Source: Chryseobacterium suipulveris (lineage in GTDB: Bacteria; Bacteroidota; Bacteroidia; Flavobacteriales; Weeksellaceae). Taken from it: 64,000 nt of DNA. Where the stretch lies: NCBI RefSeq assembly GCF_022811685.1, contig NZ_CP094532.1:1141501-1205500 (forward strand). Direction: 5' to 3'. This document shows, one piece after another, positions 17,159 through 25,836 of this stretch; the first letter of the stretch is position 1; each line of letters begins with the position of its first letter. The position numbers and the translations under genes are program-made. The notes beneath the pieces were generated by a model. That model did not search any database. It was not told the DNA's origin and saw only the letters and a program-made list of their open reading frames with translations.

Positions 17159-18088
17159 GTGAAGAAAATCTCAATTGTCATTCCCGCCCACAATGAAGAA
17201 GGCAATGTTTCTTTGATTCATCAAAGGATTAAGGAAGTGTTTTCCGGACTCGAAAATTATCGTTTCGAAATTATCTTTGTGAATGACGGTAGCCGCGATA
17301 ATACCCAACAGAAACTTGTGGAGCTTGCCGAAAAATTTGAGGAAGTAAAATACATCGAGTTTTCAAGGAATTTCGGACATCAACCTGCGGTGAAAGCGGG
17401 AATGGATTTTGCCAATGGAAACGCGGTGATTTCTATGGATGCCGATTTGCAGCATCCACCGGAATTGATTCCGGAAATGATCAAGAAATGGGAAGAAGGT
17501 TTTGATATCGTTTATACGATCAGGACTTATCCGAAACAGATTTCGGCGTTCAAGAGGAAAACTTCTGATCTTTATTATAAACTGTTGTCAGTGATTTCTG
17601 ACGTGAATCTGAAAGAAGGTGGCGGTTCAGATTTTCGGTTAATGGATTCGTCGGTCGTTGATGTAATGCGGAATATGAATGAAGCAGACATTTTCCTCCG
17701 TGGACTTTCGAATTGGATGGGTTTCCGACAAACGGGAATTCATTTCACAGCTGGAGAAAGAGCGAGTGGCGAAAGCAGCTACAATCTAAAAAAAATGATG
17801 AAGTTTGCTTTTACCGGAATTACGGCGTTTAGTGTGAAACCTCTGTATTTGGCGGCTTATCTGGGATTTCTGTTTTCTGTTTTCGCTGTGCTCGGATATG
17901 GGATTTATGTGATTCACTCGTTTGTTTCGAAGACGGAGATTTCAGGATGGGCATCACTGATTATCACGGTGGTTTTCTTTGGCGGAATCCAGCTGATTAT
18001 TTTGGGAATTATCGGGATCTATCTCGGGAAAATTTTCAAACAGGTGAAGGAACGGCCGAACTACATCATCCGCTCAAAAAATTTCTAA
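17159..18088 (+). CDS. GT2 polyprenyl-phosphate glycosyltransferase (DPM/GtrB-like)
   Basis: 309 residues, start GTG. The cytoplasmic GT2 domain (~1-230) has ISIVIPAHNEEGNVSLI, the metal-binding DADLQHPPE (DxD) and FIVFVNDGSRD-type region (EIIFVNDGSRDNTQQ). Two C-terminal membrane helices follow (LYLAAYLGFLFSVFAVLGYG, LIITVVFFGGIQLIILGIIG). This is the architecture of enzymes that load undecaprenyl phosphate with a single sugar. It sits between a GT87-like and a GT4 gene with gaps of about 10 bases, so the three form an operon for surface glycan synthesis or protein glycosylation. Confidence 0.9.
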   Translation: MKKISIVIPAHNEEGNVSLIHQRIKEVFSGLENYRFEIIFVNDGSRDNTQQKLVELAEKFEEVKYIEFSRNFGHQPAVKAGMDFANGNAVISMDADLQHPPELIPEMIKKWEEGFDIVYTIRTYPKQISAFKRKTSDLYYKLLSVISDVNLKEGGGSDFRLMDSSVVDVMRNMNEADIFLRGLSNWMGFRQTGIHFTAGERASGESSYNLKKMMKFAFTGITAFSVKPLYLAAYLGFLFSVFAVLGYGIYVIHSFVSKTEISGWASLIITVVFFGGIQLIILGIIGIYLGKIFKQVKERPNYIIRSKNF

Positions 18089-18100
18089 AAGTTTTGCTGA

Positions 18101-19195
18101 ATGAAAATCGCTTTCGACGGTAAAAGATTTTTCAACAACAGTTCGGGTTTAGGCAACTATTCACGGGATTTGGTGAGGATTCTAGCTTCCTACTTTCCGA
18201 CGAACCAATATTTTTTGCTGAATAAAAACAAATCCGAAAGAGGAAAAGAAATCCTTTCGCATCCGAATGTGACTTTCGTTCCGACGTCGAAAGGTAATTT
18301 TTCACGACAGCTCAAAATGGGAATCGATGCCCAAAATCTCGGCGCTGAGATTTTCCACGGACTTTCTGGCGAAATTCCCCTAAAATGGAACGACAAACCC
18401 ATCAAAAAGATCGTTACCATCCACGATCTGATATTTCTGAGGTTTCCCGAATATTACAGTTTCTTTGACCGAAAAATGCATTTTTGGAAATTTAAGAAAG
18501 CCGCGCAACAAGCCGATCTGATTATTGCAATTTCTGAGCAGACCAAAAAGGACATCGTCGAATTTCTGAAAGTTCCCGAACAAAAAATCGAGGTGGTTTA
18601 CCAAGGTTGCCATAAAGCTTTCAAGGAATTTATTTTTCCCGAGTTTCTTGCCGCAACCAAGGAAAAATTTTCGCTTCCCGACAGATTTATCCTGAACGTA
18701 GGAACAATAGAACCTCGCAAAAATCTGCTGAACATTGTGAAAGCAATCAGTGGGACCGATATTCCGTTGGTTGTTGTGGGAAAGAAAACCAAATATTTTA
18801 AGAAGATTGAGAAATTTCTTGTCAAAAATAAACTACATAACCAGGTTCATTTTCTCGAAAATGTTTCGATGGAGGAGCTTGCTGCCATTTACCGTTTAGC
18901 GGAAATTTTCGTGTACCCCAGTTTTTTTGAAGGTTTCGGAATACCAATCATCGAGTCGCTTTTTTCGGGAACTCCAGTGATCACGGGAAATATCAGTTCG
19001 CTGCCTGAAGCAGGTGGAAAAGATTCCATGTATGTGAATCCCGAAAATGTTGATGATCTCCGTGCGAAAATTCTCTTTCTGTGGAATAATGAATCTGAAA
19101 GAAAACGCAGAGTTAGAAAGGGTTTCGAGCATTCAAAAAACTTCGAGGACGAAAATATTGCACGCTCCTTAATGGAGATTTATCGAAAAGGTTGA
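18101..19195 (+). CDS. GT4 family glycosyltransferase
   Basis: 364 residues with a GT-B fold. The N-terminal domain contains FFNNSSGLGNYSRDLVRILA. The C-terminal GT4 domain contains FILNVGTIEPRKNLLNIVKA and the donor-binding EX7E region (FEGFGIPIIESLFSGTPVI). No membrane segments. It is probably a retaining cytoplasmic mannosyl- or similar transferase. Start 12 bases after the GT2 gene, so co-transcribed. Confidence 0.9.
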   Translation: MKIAFDGKRFFNNSSGLGNYSRDLVRILASYFPTNQYFLLNKNKSERGKEILSHPNVTFVPTSKGNFSRQLKMGIDAQNLGAEIFHGLSGEIPLKWNDKPIKKIVTIHDLIFLRFPEYYSFFDRKMHFWKFKKAAQQADLIIAISEQTKKDIVEFLKVPEQKIEVVYQGCHKAFKEFIFPEFLAATKEKFSLPDRFILNVGTIEPRKNLLNIVKAISGTDIPLVVVGKKTKYFKKIEKFLVKNKLHNQVHFLENVSMEELAAIYRLAEIFVYPSFFEGFGIPIIESLFSGTPVITGNISSLPEAGGKDSMYVNPENVDDLRAKILFLWNNESERKRRVRKGFEHSKNFEDENIARSLMEIYRKG

Positions 19196-19203
19196 TTTTA
19201 TTC

Positions 19204-19244
19204 GACAAAAGTCTTTTTAGTTTGAGACAAAAGTCGTAACTTTG
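19204..19244 (+). promoter_or_regulatory. Promoter/operator of the Xre-RES module
   Basis: Two copies of the 10-bp sequence GACAAAAGTC (19204-19213 and 19226-19235), each with GAC/GTC dyad ends, start 22 bp apart, about two helical turns. They lie next to a TAACTTTG -7 motif at 19237-19244. This is the expected layout for autorepression by the antitoxin encoded just downstream, inferred from position. Confidence 0.5.
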
Positions 19245-19260
19245 TGGAAAGATAAATGAG

Positions 19261-19719
19261 ATGAAAAAGTACGAGCAAACCGATAATGATCTGAAGACCG
19301 TAAATGAAGCGGCTTTCGTGTATGGCTACAAATCCTTTGATGACCGGGGAATCTACCGATTGATCGATATCGCCAATAAAGGTTTGGATTTCAAAACCTT
19401 TTCCCATATTTTCAACCGATTTTCTTTTACCCTTCAGGAATGGGCGGATTTTCTGCATATTTCCAGTAAAACGCTTTCCCGTTACCAAAACGACGGGAAA
19501 TCTTTTGATACTCTTCAATCAGAAAGGATTTTGCAGATCCAGATGCTTCATTCCCGCGGTGAGGAAGTTTTCGGCAACCAAGAAAATTTTACTTCCTGGT
19601 TGAATACCCAAAATATCGCCCTTGGAAATGTAATCCCGAAAACCCTCCTGAAAACCACTTTCGGAATCCAGCTCCTCATGGATGAACTCGGAAGAATAGA
19701 ACACGGCGTTTTGGCATGA
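19261..19719 (+). CDS. Type II antitoxin, Xre/MbcA/ParS-like (DUF2384)
   Basis: 152 residues. The N-terminal half has a helix-turn-helix-like region (TLQEWADFLHISSKTLSRYQ). The C-terminal half is the toxin-binding domain of the MbcA/ParS family, typically containing a segment like SWLNTQNIALGNVIPKTLLK and GIQLLMDELGRIEHG, both seen here. It should neutralise the RES toxin and repress its own promoter. Its stop overlaps the start of the RES gene in ATGA. Confidence 0.88.
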   Translation: MKKYEQTDNDLKTVNEAAFVYGYKSFDDRGIYRLIDIANKGLDFKTFSHIFNRFSFTLQEWADFLHISSKTLSRYQNDGKSFDTLQSERILQIQMLHSRGEEVFGNQENFTSWLNTQNIALGNVIPKTLLKTTFGIQLLMDELGRIEHGVLA

Positions 19720-20168
19720 TTGTGTACCGGCTTTCCAAAAGAATGTATGCTGAAGATCTTTCGGGGAAAGGCGCGGAACTTTACGGCGGAAGATGGAACA
19801 GCAAAGGCAATGCGATGGTTTACACGGGTCAGTCGATTGCGCTGTGCGTGACGGAAATCGCTGTCCATACGCCTTTAGGAAAAATTCCGGAAGATTACGT
19901 TTTGGTTCACCTCGAAGTTCCCGACGATTCAATTCACGAGGTTAAAAAACTCCCGTCAGATTGGCGGTCATTTCCTCATTCCAACTCGACGCAGGAAATC
20001 GGGGACAGGTTTCTAAAAGCCGGCAAATTCCTGATGCTGAAAGTTCCGTCGGCTGCAGTCCAGGGAGAGTTCAATGCGGTCATTAATCCTCGTCATCAGG
20101 ATATAAAGAAAGTCAAAATTCTAAAAGTCGAAAAATTCACTTTTGATGACAGGATTTTTGTGAAATAG
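19716..20168 (+). CDS. RES domain toxin
   Basis: 150 residues, almost entirely a RES domain: VYRLSKRMYAEDLSGKGAEL, GGRWNSKGNAMVYTGQSIAL and TEIAVH contain the conserved Arg, Tyr and Glu expected in the active site. Characterised RES toxins degrade NAD+. It overlaps the antitoxin gene by 4 bases, the usual antitoxin-first order. Both genes look intact. Confidence 0.88.
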   Translation: MIVYRLSKRMYAEDLSGKGAELYGGRWNSKGNAMVYTGQSIALCVTEIAVHTPLGKIPEDYVLVHLEVPDDSIHEVKKLPSDWRSFPHSNSTQEIGDRFLKAGKFLMLKVPSAAVQGEFNAVINPRHQDIKKVKILKVEKFTFDDRIFVK

Positions 20169-20177
20169 TAAAACCGC

Positions 20178-21353
20178 TTACTTTTCAATAATGATTTTTC
20201 GGGTGGTTCGCTGATCTTCAACCTGCAAAGTACCGAGATAAATCCCTTTTGGAAGTCGCGAAACATCGACTCTTTTGCTGTTCTTGGTTTTAAGTAGTTT
20301 TTTTCCTGACAGATCCGAAATACTGAAGGTGTAATCTCTTAGATTGGAATTCAACATTTCAATGTACAGAAAATCTGAAGTTGGATTAGGGGCGATTTTT
20401 AATGATTCCAACATTTTTGCAGGTGGACAATCGGTGACCGCAAGTAATTCGGTGCTTGCAGTAGAGAAATGCTGTACGGCTCCCAATGCGGCTTTGGCAA
20501 CATTGTAAACATACACAGGATCCATGTTTGCAAACGTGTCGCTTCCTGAATGCGGATACGGACTTTCATTATATTCATAAAAACCGGTGATCACCTCGCC
20601 GTTGGATTGGAACGGCATATAGTCTGAACCGTACGCGGAAGCAAGGTTGGTTTGAAGCGGTGAGTAAAGTGTCACACAGTTCATCAGTTCCTGAGTTGCA
20701 GTGTTCGATGCGGCATTGTTCGTAGATGGACTGTTGTTGGTGTCTCTTTCGCAGGTAATAGTATTGTTGGTTTGCCCCGCAATTCCGCCGACTTCGTCAA
20801 TATTGAAAACAAGCTTGATGTTCATTTTCGGATTGGTCGCATTGACCACGGTGTTCACATAGTTTTGACTTCCTCTCAATCCCTGTTCTTCGCCACTGAA
20901 ATTGATGAATTTGATTGAATACTCGGTGGGTACATCCTTCAAGATTCTCGCCATTTCAAGGATGATGGAGGTCCCGCTTCCGTTATCGTTTACGCCGGGT
21001 CCGCCGATGGTATCATAGTGTCCGCAGACAATAATGTAAGTATTTGGGTAAGTGGTTCCCGTTTTCGTCAGGATTAAGTTCTTGGTAGGATTTCCGTTAA
21101 GTGTAAACACGTTCTCAGAAAGCTGCGCTTCAGAATAACCGAACGAAAGGTATTTGTTTTTAAGCCAGTTGAATGTATTGTTGTTATTGGTACTTCCCGA
21201 ACTTTTTACACCAAAAGATGCAAATTCAGTGAGATAAGAATTAATGTTGGTCTGCGTGATTTGATTCACCCGGTTTTGGTATTCCTGGATGAAGCTTTGT
21301 GCGGAAAAACCAACTGAAACCGTTATTGCCGAAAGTAGAATTAGTTTTTTCAT
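20178..21353 (-). CDS. Secreted M28 family aminopeptidase with T9SS tail
   Basis: 391 residues. Signal peptide (MKKLILLSAITVSVGFSA). The M28 zinc peptidase domain (~80-295) shows the metal ligands in VCGHYDTIGGPGVNDNGSGT, FINFSGEEQGLRGS and NIDEVGG, with a late histidine in YPHSGSDTF. The C-terminal ~75 residues are a T9SS sorting domain (LKIAPNPTSDFLYIEM to TRKIIIEK). It should be exported and anchored or released as an aminopeptidase. Convergent with the RES toxin gene, only 9 bases between stops. A TAGATTTG motif lies upstream on the minus strand (21380-21373). Confidence 0.93.
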   Translation of the reverse strand: MKKLILLSAITVSVGFSAQSFIQEYQNRVNQITQTNINSYLTEFASFGVKSSGSTNNNNTFNWLKNKYLSFGYSEAQLSENVFTLNGNPTKNLILTKTGTTYPNTYIIVCGHYDTIGGPGVNDNGSGTSIILEMARILKDVPTEYSIKFINFSGEEQGLRGSQNYVNTVVNATNPKMNIKLVFNIDEVGGIAGQTNNTITCERDTNNSPSTNNAASNTATQELMNCVTLYSPLQTNLASAYGSDYMPFQSNGEVITGFYEYNESPYPHSGSDTFANMDPVYVYNVAKAALGAVQHFSTASTELLAVTDCPPAKMLESLKIAPNPTSDFLYIEMLNSNLRDYTFSISDLSGKKLLKTKNSKRVDVSRLPKGIYLGTLQVEDQRTTRKIIIEK

Positions 21354-21382
21354 TACGTCGGGGGATGTTATGCAAATCTAAC

Positions 21383-21411
21383 AAAAAAATCCCGAACCTA
21401 AGTCCGGGATG
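21383..21411 (-). terminator. Terminator of the rpmI-rplT unit
   Basis: On the minus strand ATCCCGGAC, short loop, GTTCGGGAT followed by a T-run, about 25 bases after the rplT stop and before the M28 gene. Confidence 0.7.
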
Positions 21412-21435
21412 ATATTGATAACAAAAAATTCTACA

Positions 21436-21780
21436 TTATTTTACTTGATCTACAACTGCTTTGAACGCTTCAGGGTGATTCATTGCTAAATCAGCTAAAA
21501 CTTTTCTGTTCAGTTCGATGTTGTTTTTCTTAAGAGCGCCCATGAATTGGGAGTAAGACATTCCGTGTTCTCTGGTACCTGCGTTGATACGGGTGATCCA
21601 GAGAGCTCTGAAATTTCTTTTCTTCTCTTTTCTTCCGCGGTAAGCATATTGCATTGCTTTTTCCACGGCGTTTTTAGCTACGGTCCAAACGTTCTTTCTT
21701 CTACCGAAAAAACCTTTCGCCTGCTTCATTACTTTTTTTCTGCGAGCTCTTGAAGCTACTGCATTTACTGATCTTGGCAT
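21436..21780 (-). CDS. rplT: 50S ribosomal protein L20
   Basis: 114 residues, highly basic. Begins [20 protein letters not shown], continues [20 protein letters not shown] and ends in the globular domain ([20 protein letters not shown]). Binds 23S rRNA early in large-subunit assembly. Lies in the conserved thrS-infC-rpmI-rplT cluster; in other bacteria L20 represses this operon, but no such structure was identified here. Confidence 0.97.
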   Translation of the reverse strand: MPRSVNAVASRARRKKVMKQAKGFFGRRKNVWTVAKNAVEKAMQYAYRGRKEKKRNFRALWITRINAGTREHGMSYSQFMGALKKNNIELNRKVLADLAMNHPEAFKAVVDQVK

Positions 21781-21900
21781 AATTTAAATTGTTTTTTTGA
21801 AAAGGGCGGCAACTTGTTTCATTGCACTTTTTTGCTCCGTTTCAGGGTTAAAATTTTGAATTGTTTGCGAATTCTTATAAACCGAAATGATTTATAAAAA

Positions 21901-22098
21901 CTACTTGATGGCTAATTGGCGCAAAACGCTCTTCTCGTCCACAGTAGCTACATAGGAAGTTTGCGTAAGATTTCTCTTCTGCTTGGTTTCCTTTTTAGTC
22001 AGGATGTGGCTTTTGAATGCATTTTTTCTTTTAATCTTGCCGGTTCCGGTAAGCTTAAAACGCTTTTTAGCACCTGATTTCGTTTTTAATTTTGACAT
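21901..22098 (-). CDS. rpmI: 50S ribosomal protein L35
   Basis: 65 residues, very basic: [40 protein letters not shown]. Typical length and pattern. It precedes rplT with a 120-base gap. A TACTTTTGC promoter-like motif on the minus strand (22141-22134) suggests additional transcription start between infC and rpmI. Confidence 0.96.
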   Translation of the reverse strand: MSKLKTKSGAKKRFKLTGTGKIKRKNAFKSHILTKKETKQKRNLTQTSYVATVDEKSVLRQLAIK

Positions 22099-22215
22099 TT
22101 TTTTGATTTTTGTTTCTTGTTATCAATGAGTTTGCAAAAGTACAAAAATTTATGGAATTCTGCATATTAAATAGTTAAAAGAGACTTCTTCATAAAATCT
22201 CTTTTTTAATATATT

Positions 22216-22262
22216 TTAAAGTAAATTCACCTATTCACTGCGAAGCAAATTCACTCATTCAA
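22216..22262. repeat. Degenerate period-7 repeat between rpmI and infC
   Basis: ATTCACC, TATTCAC, TGCGAAG, CAAATTC, ACTCATT keep a 7-bp register. The GCGAAGC-ATTCAC combination recurs at 50372 in another period-7 tract, so these two tracts share ancestry or a common rule. Confidence 0.5.
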
Positions 22263-22268
22263 GTAGCA

Positions 22269-22832
22269 TTATTTTGCCGCTTTCTTCGGGCTCATCATCA
22301 TGATCATTCTTTTTCCTTCCAGTTTTGGGAGCTGGTCAACTTTACCGACATGTTCCAATTCCTGGGCAAGCTTCAGCAAAAGGATTTCTCCCTGATCTTT
22401 GAAGATAATGGAGCGGCCTTTGAAGAATACGTAAGTTTTCAGTTTAGAACCTTCTTCCAGGAACTTTTCGGCGTGTTTCTTTTTGAATTCGTAATCGTGA
22501 TCGTCGGTTTGTGGTCCGAAACGGATTTCCTTTACGACAACTTTTACCTGCTTCGCCTTCAGTTCTTTCTGCTTCTTCTTCTGTTCATAAAGGAATTTTT
22601 TGTAGTCAAGAACACGGGTGATGTAAGGTTCCTGCTTATCGGAGATCACGACTAGATCCAGTTCCTGATCTTTCGCGATCTGTAGTGCTTTCGCAATGGG
22701 ATAAACTCCCGGCTCTACATTGTCGCCAACCAAACGTACTTCTTTCGCACGGATCTTTTCGTTGATCTGGTGCAAGTCTTCCTGAACGCGTCTCTGTGGA
22801 CCTCTTCCTCTTGGGTTAAATTTCTGTGCTAT
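22269..22832 (-). CDS. infC: Translation initiation factor IF-3 (non-AUG start)
   Basis: About 187 residues. N domain ([40 protein letters not shown]), linker rich in Lys, and C domain ([40 protein letters not shown]) match IF-3. The protein must begin before the first usable Leu/Met codon at 22775, because upstream codons read as the conserved basic leader [20 protein letters not shown]. Between an in-frame TAA and that leader there is no ATG, GTG or TTG. The best start is ATA at 22832-22830 (ATA GCA CAG AAA). Rare start codons of infC are a known means of autoregulation by IF-3. Confidence 0.9.
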   Translation of the reverse strand: MAQKFNPRGRGPQRRVQEDLHQINEKIRAKEVRLVGDNVEPGVYPIAKALQIAKDQELDLVVISDKQEPYITRVLDYKKFLYEQKKKQKELKAKQVKVVVKEIRFGPQTDDHDYEFKKKHAEKFLEEGSKLKTYVFFKGRSIIFKDQGEILLLKLAQELEHVGKVDQLPKLEGKRMIMMMSPKKAAK

Positions 22833-22879
22833 TGTATTAAATTTTTAAGTTAATTTCTAAAAGTTTGCTTTATCGTCGA

Positions 22880-22932
22880 TTTATTTTGAAGAAAATTTTC
22901 CTCCCTTTAGGGTAGGGGTAAAGAAAATTTTC
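22880..22932. repeat. Dispersed element copy 1 (CCTCCCTTTAGGG core)
   Basis: TTTATTTTGAAGAAAATTTTC, core CCTCCCTTTAGGGTAGGGG, TAAAGAAAATTTTC. The 10-bp palindrome GAAAATTTTC appears at both ends. A second copy with few differences lies at 46930-46982. Both are noncoding. It sits between infC and thrS. Confidence 0.7.
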
Positions 22933-22970
22933 GAAATAGATTTCTTTTTAAATCGTTAATAAATAGACTA

Positions 22971-24890
22971 TTAAATTGCAGCTTCTTTTTTGAAGTAATT
23001 GATGAAGTCCTCCACACTCATTGTTCCTAAATCCCCTTCACCACGTCTTCTTACCGAAACAGTTCCGTTGCCTTCCTCATTTTCGCCCACAATCAGCATG
23101 AATGGGTATTTGTTGATTTCGGCATCGCGGATTTTCTTACCGGTTTTTTCGTTTCGGTCGTCAATCAGTCCGCAAATATCGTGATTTTCTAATAGAGTTG
23201 AAACTTTTTTTGCATAATCGACAAATTTTTCACTAATCGGCAAAATGATGAACTGATCCGGAGCTAACCAAAGTGGGAAATCTCCCGCAGTATTTTCGAG
23301 CAGGATTGCGATAAACCTTTCCATAGAGCCGAATGGCGCTCTGTGAATCATCACCGGTCGGTGTTTTTCGTTGTCGCTTCCGGTGTACCACAAGTCGAAT
23401 CTTTCCGGGAGGTTGTAGTCCACCTGAATGGTTCCTAACTGCCATTTTCTACCAAGCGCGTCTTTCACCATAAAGTCGAGTTTAGGACCGTAGAAAGCAG
23501 CTTCACCGTATTCTACAACGGTTTTCAATCCTTTCTTTTCCGCCGCTTGAATGATGGCATCTTCCGCTTTTTTCCAATTCTCGTCCGAACCGATGTATTT
23601 CTGTTTGTTGTCGGGATCTCTCAAAGAAACCTGGGTCACGAAATCTTTAAAACCTAGAGAATTAAAAACGTAAAGCGTTAGATCAATCACATTTTCAAAT
23701 TCGGACAAAAGCTGATCAGGAGTACAGAAAAGATGCGCGTCATCCTGTGTAAATCCGCGAACTCTTGTCAAACCGTGAAGTTCACCCGATTGTTCGTATC
23801 TGTAAACCGTTCCAAATTCAGCAAAACGTTTCGGCAAATCTTTATAAGACCATTGTCCCACTTTGTAAATTTCGCAGTGATGAGGACAGTTCATCGGTTT
23901 CAGCATGAATTCTTCTCCTACGTTCGGCGTTTTTATCGGTTGGAAGCTGTCTGCGCCGTATTTGTCCCAGTGTCCGGAAGTGACGTACAGTTCTTTCGCG
24001 CCGATGTGCGGCGACATCACGAATTCGTATCCGGATTTTTTCTGTGCCTCGGAAAGGAAGTTTTCTAATTTTTTTCTTAAAGCTGTTCCTTTTGGCAACC
24101 ACAGCGGAAGTCCCGCTCCAACTTTTTCGGAGAAGGCAAAAATTCCCAGTTCCTTACCGAGTTTTCTGTGGTCGCGACGTTTTGCCTCTTCCAGTTTTTC
24201 AAGGTATTCGGTGAGTTCTCTTTGTTTTGGGAAAGAGATTCCGTAAACTCTTGTGAGCTGTTTGTTTTTTTCGTCGCCTCTCCAGTAAGCGCCGGCTGCG
24301 TTTAGGATTTTCACGGCTTTCACAATTCCGGTCGAAGGAATGTGACCGCCTCGACACAGGTCGGTGAAATTATCGTGCGTGCAGAAAGTGATTTCGCCAT
24401 CGTTTAGGTTCGAAATCAATTCTGTTTTATACGGATTATCGGCGTATTCTTTTAGTGCATCTGCTTTTGAAACCGCGTAAAGATTGAAGGTTGCGTCTTT
24501 CTTGGCGTTTTCGAGCATTTTCTTTTCGATTTTTTCAAAATCTTTTTCCGACAAGGCTTCGTCACCGAAATCCACGTCGTAGTAGAAACCGTTGTCGATA
24601 GCGGGACCAATGGTGAGTTTCGCATCAGGATAGAATTCCAAAATCGCCTGCGCCAAAAGGTGGGCGGAAGAATGCCAGAAAGCTTTTTTGCCCAAATCAT
24701 CATTCCAGGTAAGAAGCTGAACCGTAGAATCCGTCGTGATCGGCGTGGCAATCTCGGTTTGCGTACCGTTTACCACTGCAGAAATCGTGTTTCTTGCCAA
24801 ACCTTCACTGATTGATTTTGCTACGTCGAGCGGAGTTACCGCACCTTCAAATTCTTTAATGCTTCCGTCGGGAAGAGTGATTTTAATCAT
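22971..24890 (-). CDS. thrS: Threonine--tRNA ligase
   Basis: 639 residues. TGS domain (~1-60, [20 protein letters not shown]), editing domain (~65-225) with the zinc-like [11 protein letters not shown] and [10 protein letters not shown] motifs, class II catalytic core (~245-530) with [32 protein letters not shown] (motif 2) and [16 protein letters not shown] (motif 3), and an anticodon-binding domain (~540-639). Complete and of normal length. First gene of the thrS-infC-rpmI-rplT cluster. No T-box or tRNA-like leader could be recognised in the short upstream region. Confidence 0.97.
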   Translation of the reverse strand: MIKITLPDGSIKEFEGAVTPLDVAKSISEGLARNTISAVVNGTQTEIATPITTDSTVQLLTWNDDLGKKAFWHSSAHLLAQAILEFYPDAKLTIGPAIDNGFYYDVDFGDEALSEKDFEKIEKKMLENAKKDATFNLYAVSKADALKEYADNPYKTELISNLNDGEITFCTHDNFTDLCRGGHIPSTGIVKAVKILNAAGAYWRGDEKNKQLTRVYGISFPKQRELTEYLEKLEEAKRRDHRKLGKELGIFAFSEKVGAGLPLWLPKGTALRKKLENFLSEAQKKSGYEFVMSPHIGAKELYVTSGHWDKYGADSFQPIKTPNVGEEFMLKPMNCPHHCEIYKVGQWSYKDLPKRFAEFGTVYRYEQSGELHGLTRVRGFTQDDAHLFCTPDQLLSEFENVIDLTLYVFNSLGFKDFVTQVSLRDPDNKQKYIGSDENWKKAEDAIIQAAEKKGLKTVVEYGEAAFYGPKLDFMVKDALGRKWQLGTIQVDYNLPERFDLWYTGSDNEKHRPVMIHRAPFGSMERFIAILLENTAGDFPLWLAPDQFIILPISEKFVDYAKKVSTLLENHDICGLIDDRNEKTGKKIRDAEINKYPFMLIVGENEEGNGTVSVRRRGEGDLGTMSVEDFINYFKKEAAI

Positions 24891-24913
24891 TTTGAGCTAA
24901 AAATTATAAGAGG

Positions 24914-24940
24914 CAAAAATACGGATTTTTTGTAAAACAA
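24914..24940 (-). promoter_or_regulatory. Candidate promoter of thrS
   Basis: On the minus strand TTG at 24940-24938 and TATTTTTG at 24921-24914, spacer 16 bp, ends 24 bases before the thrS start. Confidence 0.5.
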
Positions 24941-25060
24941 TGAAGTGTGAGAAAATGGATTCGGTGGATTTTGATATTGAATTCAAAACCCTTTCTGAAA
25001 GATTCAAAAAGGGTTAAAAAAATTATGAAAACTAATGTAAAACAGTGTTTGTTTCCTACG

Positions 25061-25444
25061 CTATTTTTCAGAAATACCAATTTTCAATGTTGATCGGAAT
25101 TGCGATCGAGGCAGATTTTGCTGGAGGTCTCCAACTAAATTTGTAAATGCCGTTTTGGTTTCCTCAAATAATGTTTTGTTAGAAAATCCTGATTTCATCT
25201 TTGTTGAAACAGCTCCAATTTTGGCTAGGATATTTTTAGCTTTAAATGCCCTGTTCAAATTGGGAGTAAAGACGGTTACCGAATTTTTTTCGATTTTGTG
25301 GTCTTCAACCAGAGCTTCCGGGTGAGCCAGCGCATTTTGGGTATAACCATTAAATTCCTTTCTGAATCCCGCAGAAAACAATTCTGATGATGCAGAATTT
25401 GCTTCCTTTTCTGTGGGAAAAATTGCTTTTATTTTATAGTTCAT
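25061..25444 (-). CDS. General stress protein 17M-like, paralogue of 35696-36223
   Basis: About 127 residues from ATG at 25444 (MNYKIKAIFPTEKEANSASS). An upstream ATG would add 13 residues without similarity. The layout is two related halves: an alpha/beta segment (AIFPTEKEANSASSELFSAG) and a second one (SVTVFTPNLNRAFKAKNILA, KIGAV). The gene at 35696 has the same pattern (MFPNNEDAAKASEKLDNNGF; NIVTVYTNDSDRAEEARDIM, NDMGAI). Such proteins are annotated as general stress or YflT-like. No enzymatic residues are apparent. Confidence 0.7.
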   Translation of the reverse strand: MNYKIKAIFPTEKEANSASSELFSAGFRKEFNGYTQNALAHPEALVEDHKIEKNSVTVFTPNLNRAFKAKNILAKIGAVSTKMKSGFSNKTLFEETKTAFTNLVGDLQQNLPRSQFRSTLKIGISEK

Positions 25445-25534
25445 GACGTTAATTATTAAGTAGTTGTTATTCATTGAATACAAAAAACGTGTCAGTCTGC
25501 TTCTTCCCGGTGAGTTTGTGAATACTTTAACAAA

Positions 25535-25560
25535 AAAGCGAAAGATTTAACTTTCGCTTT
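25535..25560 (-). terminator. Terminator overlapping the end of the small gene 25547-25732
   Basis: AAAGCGAAAG / CTTTCGCTTT stem with a five-base loop. On the minus strand it is followed by a T-run. The stop codon of the gene lies inside the loop. Confidence 0.65.
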
Positions 25561-25732
25561 CTGTATTGTCGGTTTTACCTGTGTCATGAAGTTTTGATGA
25601 TTCGTGAACTTCTTTTTTTAAGGTTTTTTCGGAGTGCACTTTTTCCGATGATGCGGGAATGTTTGGGAAATCTTGGTTTTGCTTTTTGATTTCCGCTTTA
25701 GTCGGCTTTTTGTCCTTTTCAGTGTTTTCCAT
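25547..25732 (-). CDS. Small hydrophilic hypothetical protein
   Basis: 61 residues, almost entirely charged or polar (MENTEKDKKPTKAEIKKQNQ ... KLHDTGKTDNTESES), predicted disordered, with no hydrophobic core or signal. An intrinsic terminator overlaps its stop codon, which supports it being transcribed. Neighbouring genes include a stress-protein homologue, so a desiccation/stress-type protein is possible but unproven. Confidence 0.5.
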   Translation of the reverse strand: MENTEKDKKPTKAEIKKQNQDFPNIPASSEKVHSEKTLKKEVHESSKLHDTGKTDNTESES

Positions 25733-25836
25733 AATGAATATTTTTTAGTGTTGATAAGATATATTCAAAGCATTTGCCAAAACAAAAAAATCGCCCCATC
25801 ATAAATGAGACGATTTTTCTTAAAGCTTTATTACAA

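Noticed and set aside
24891..25060. Threonine-responsive leader (T-box) upstream of thrS
   Set aside because: Upstream sequence is short and AT-rich, with no conserved T-box bulge or tRNA-like elements.
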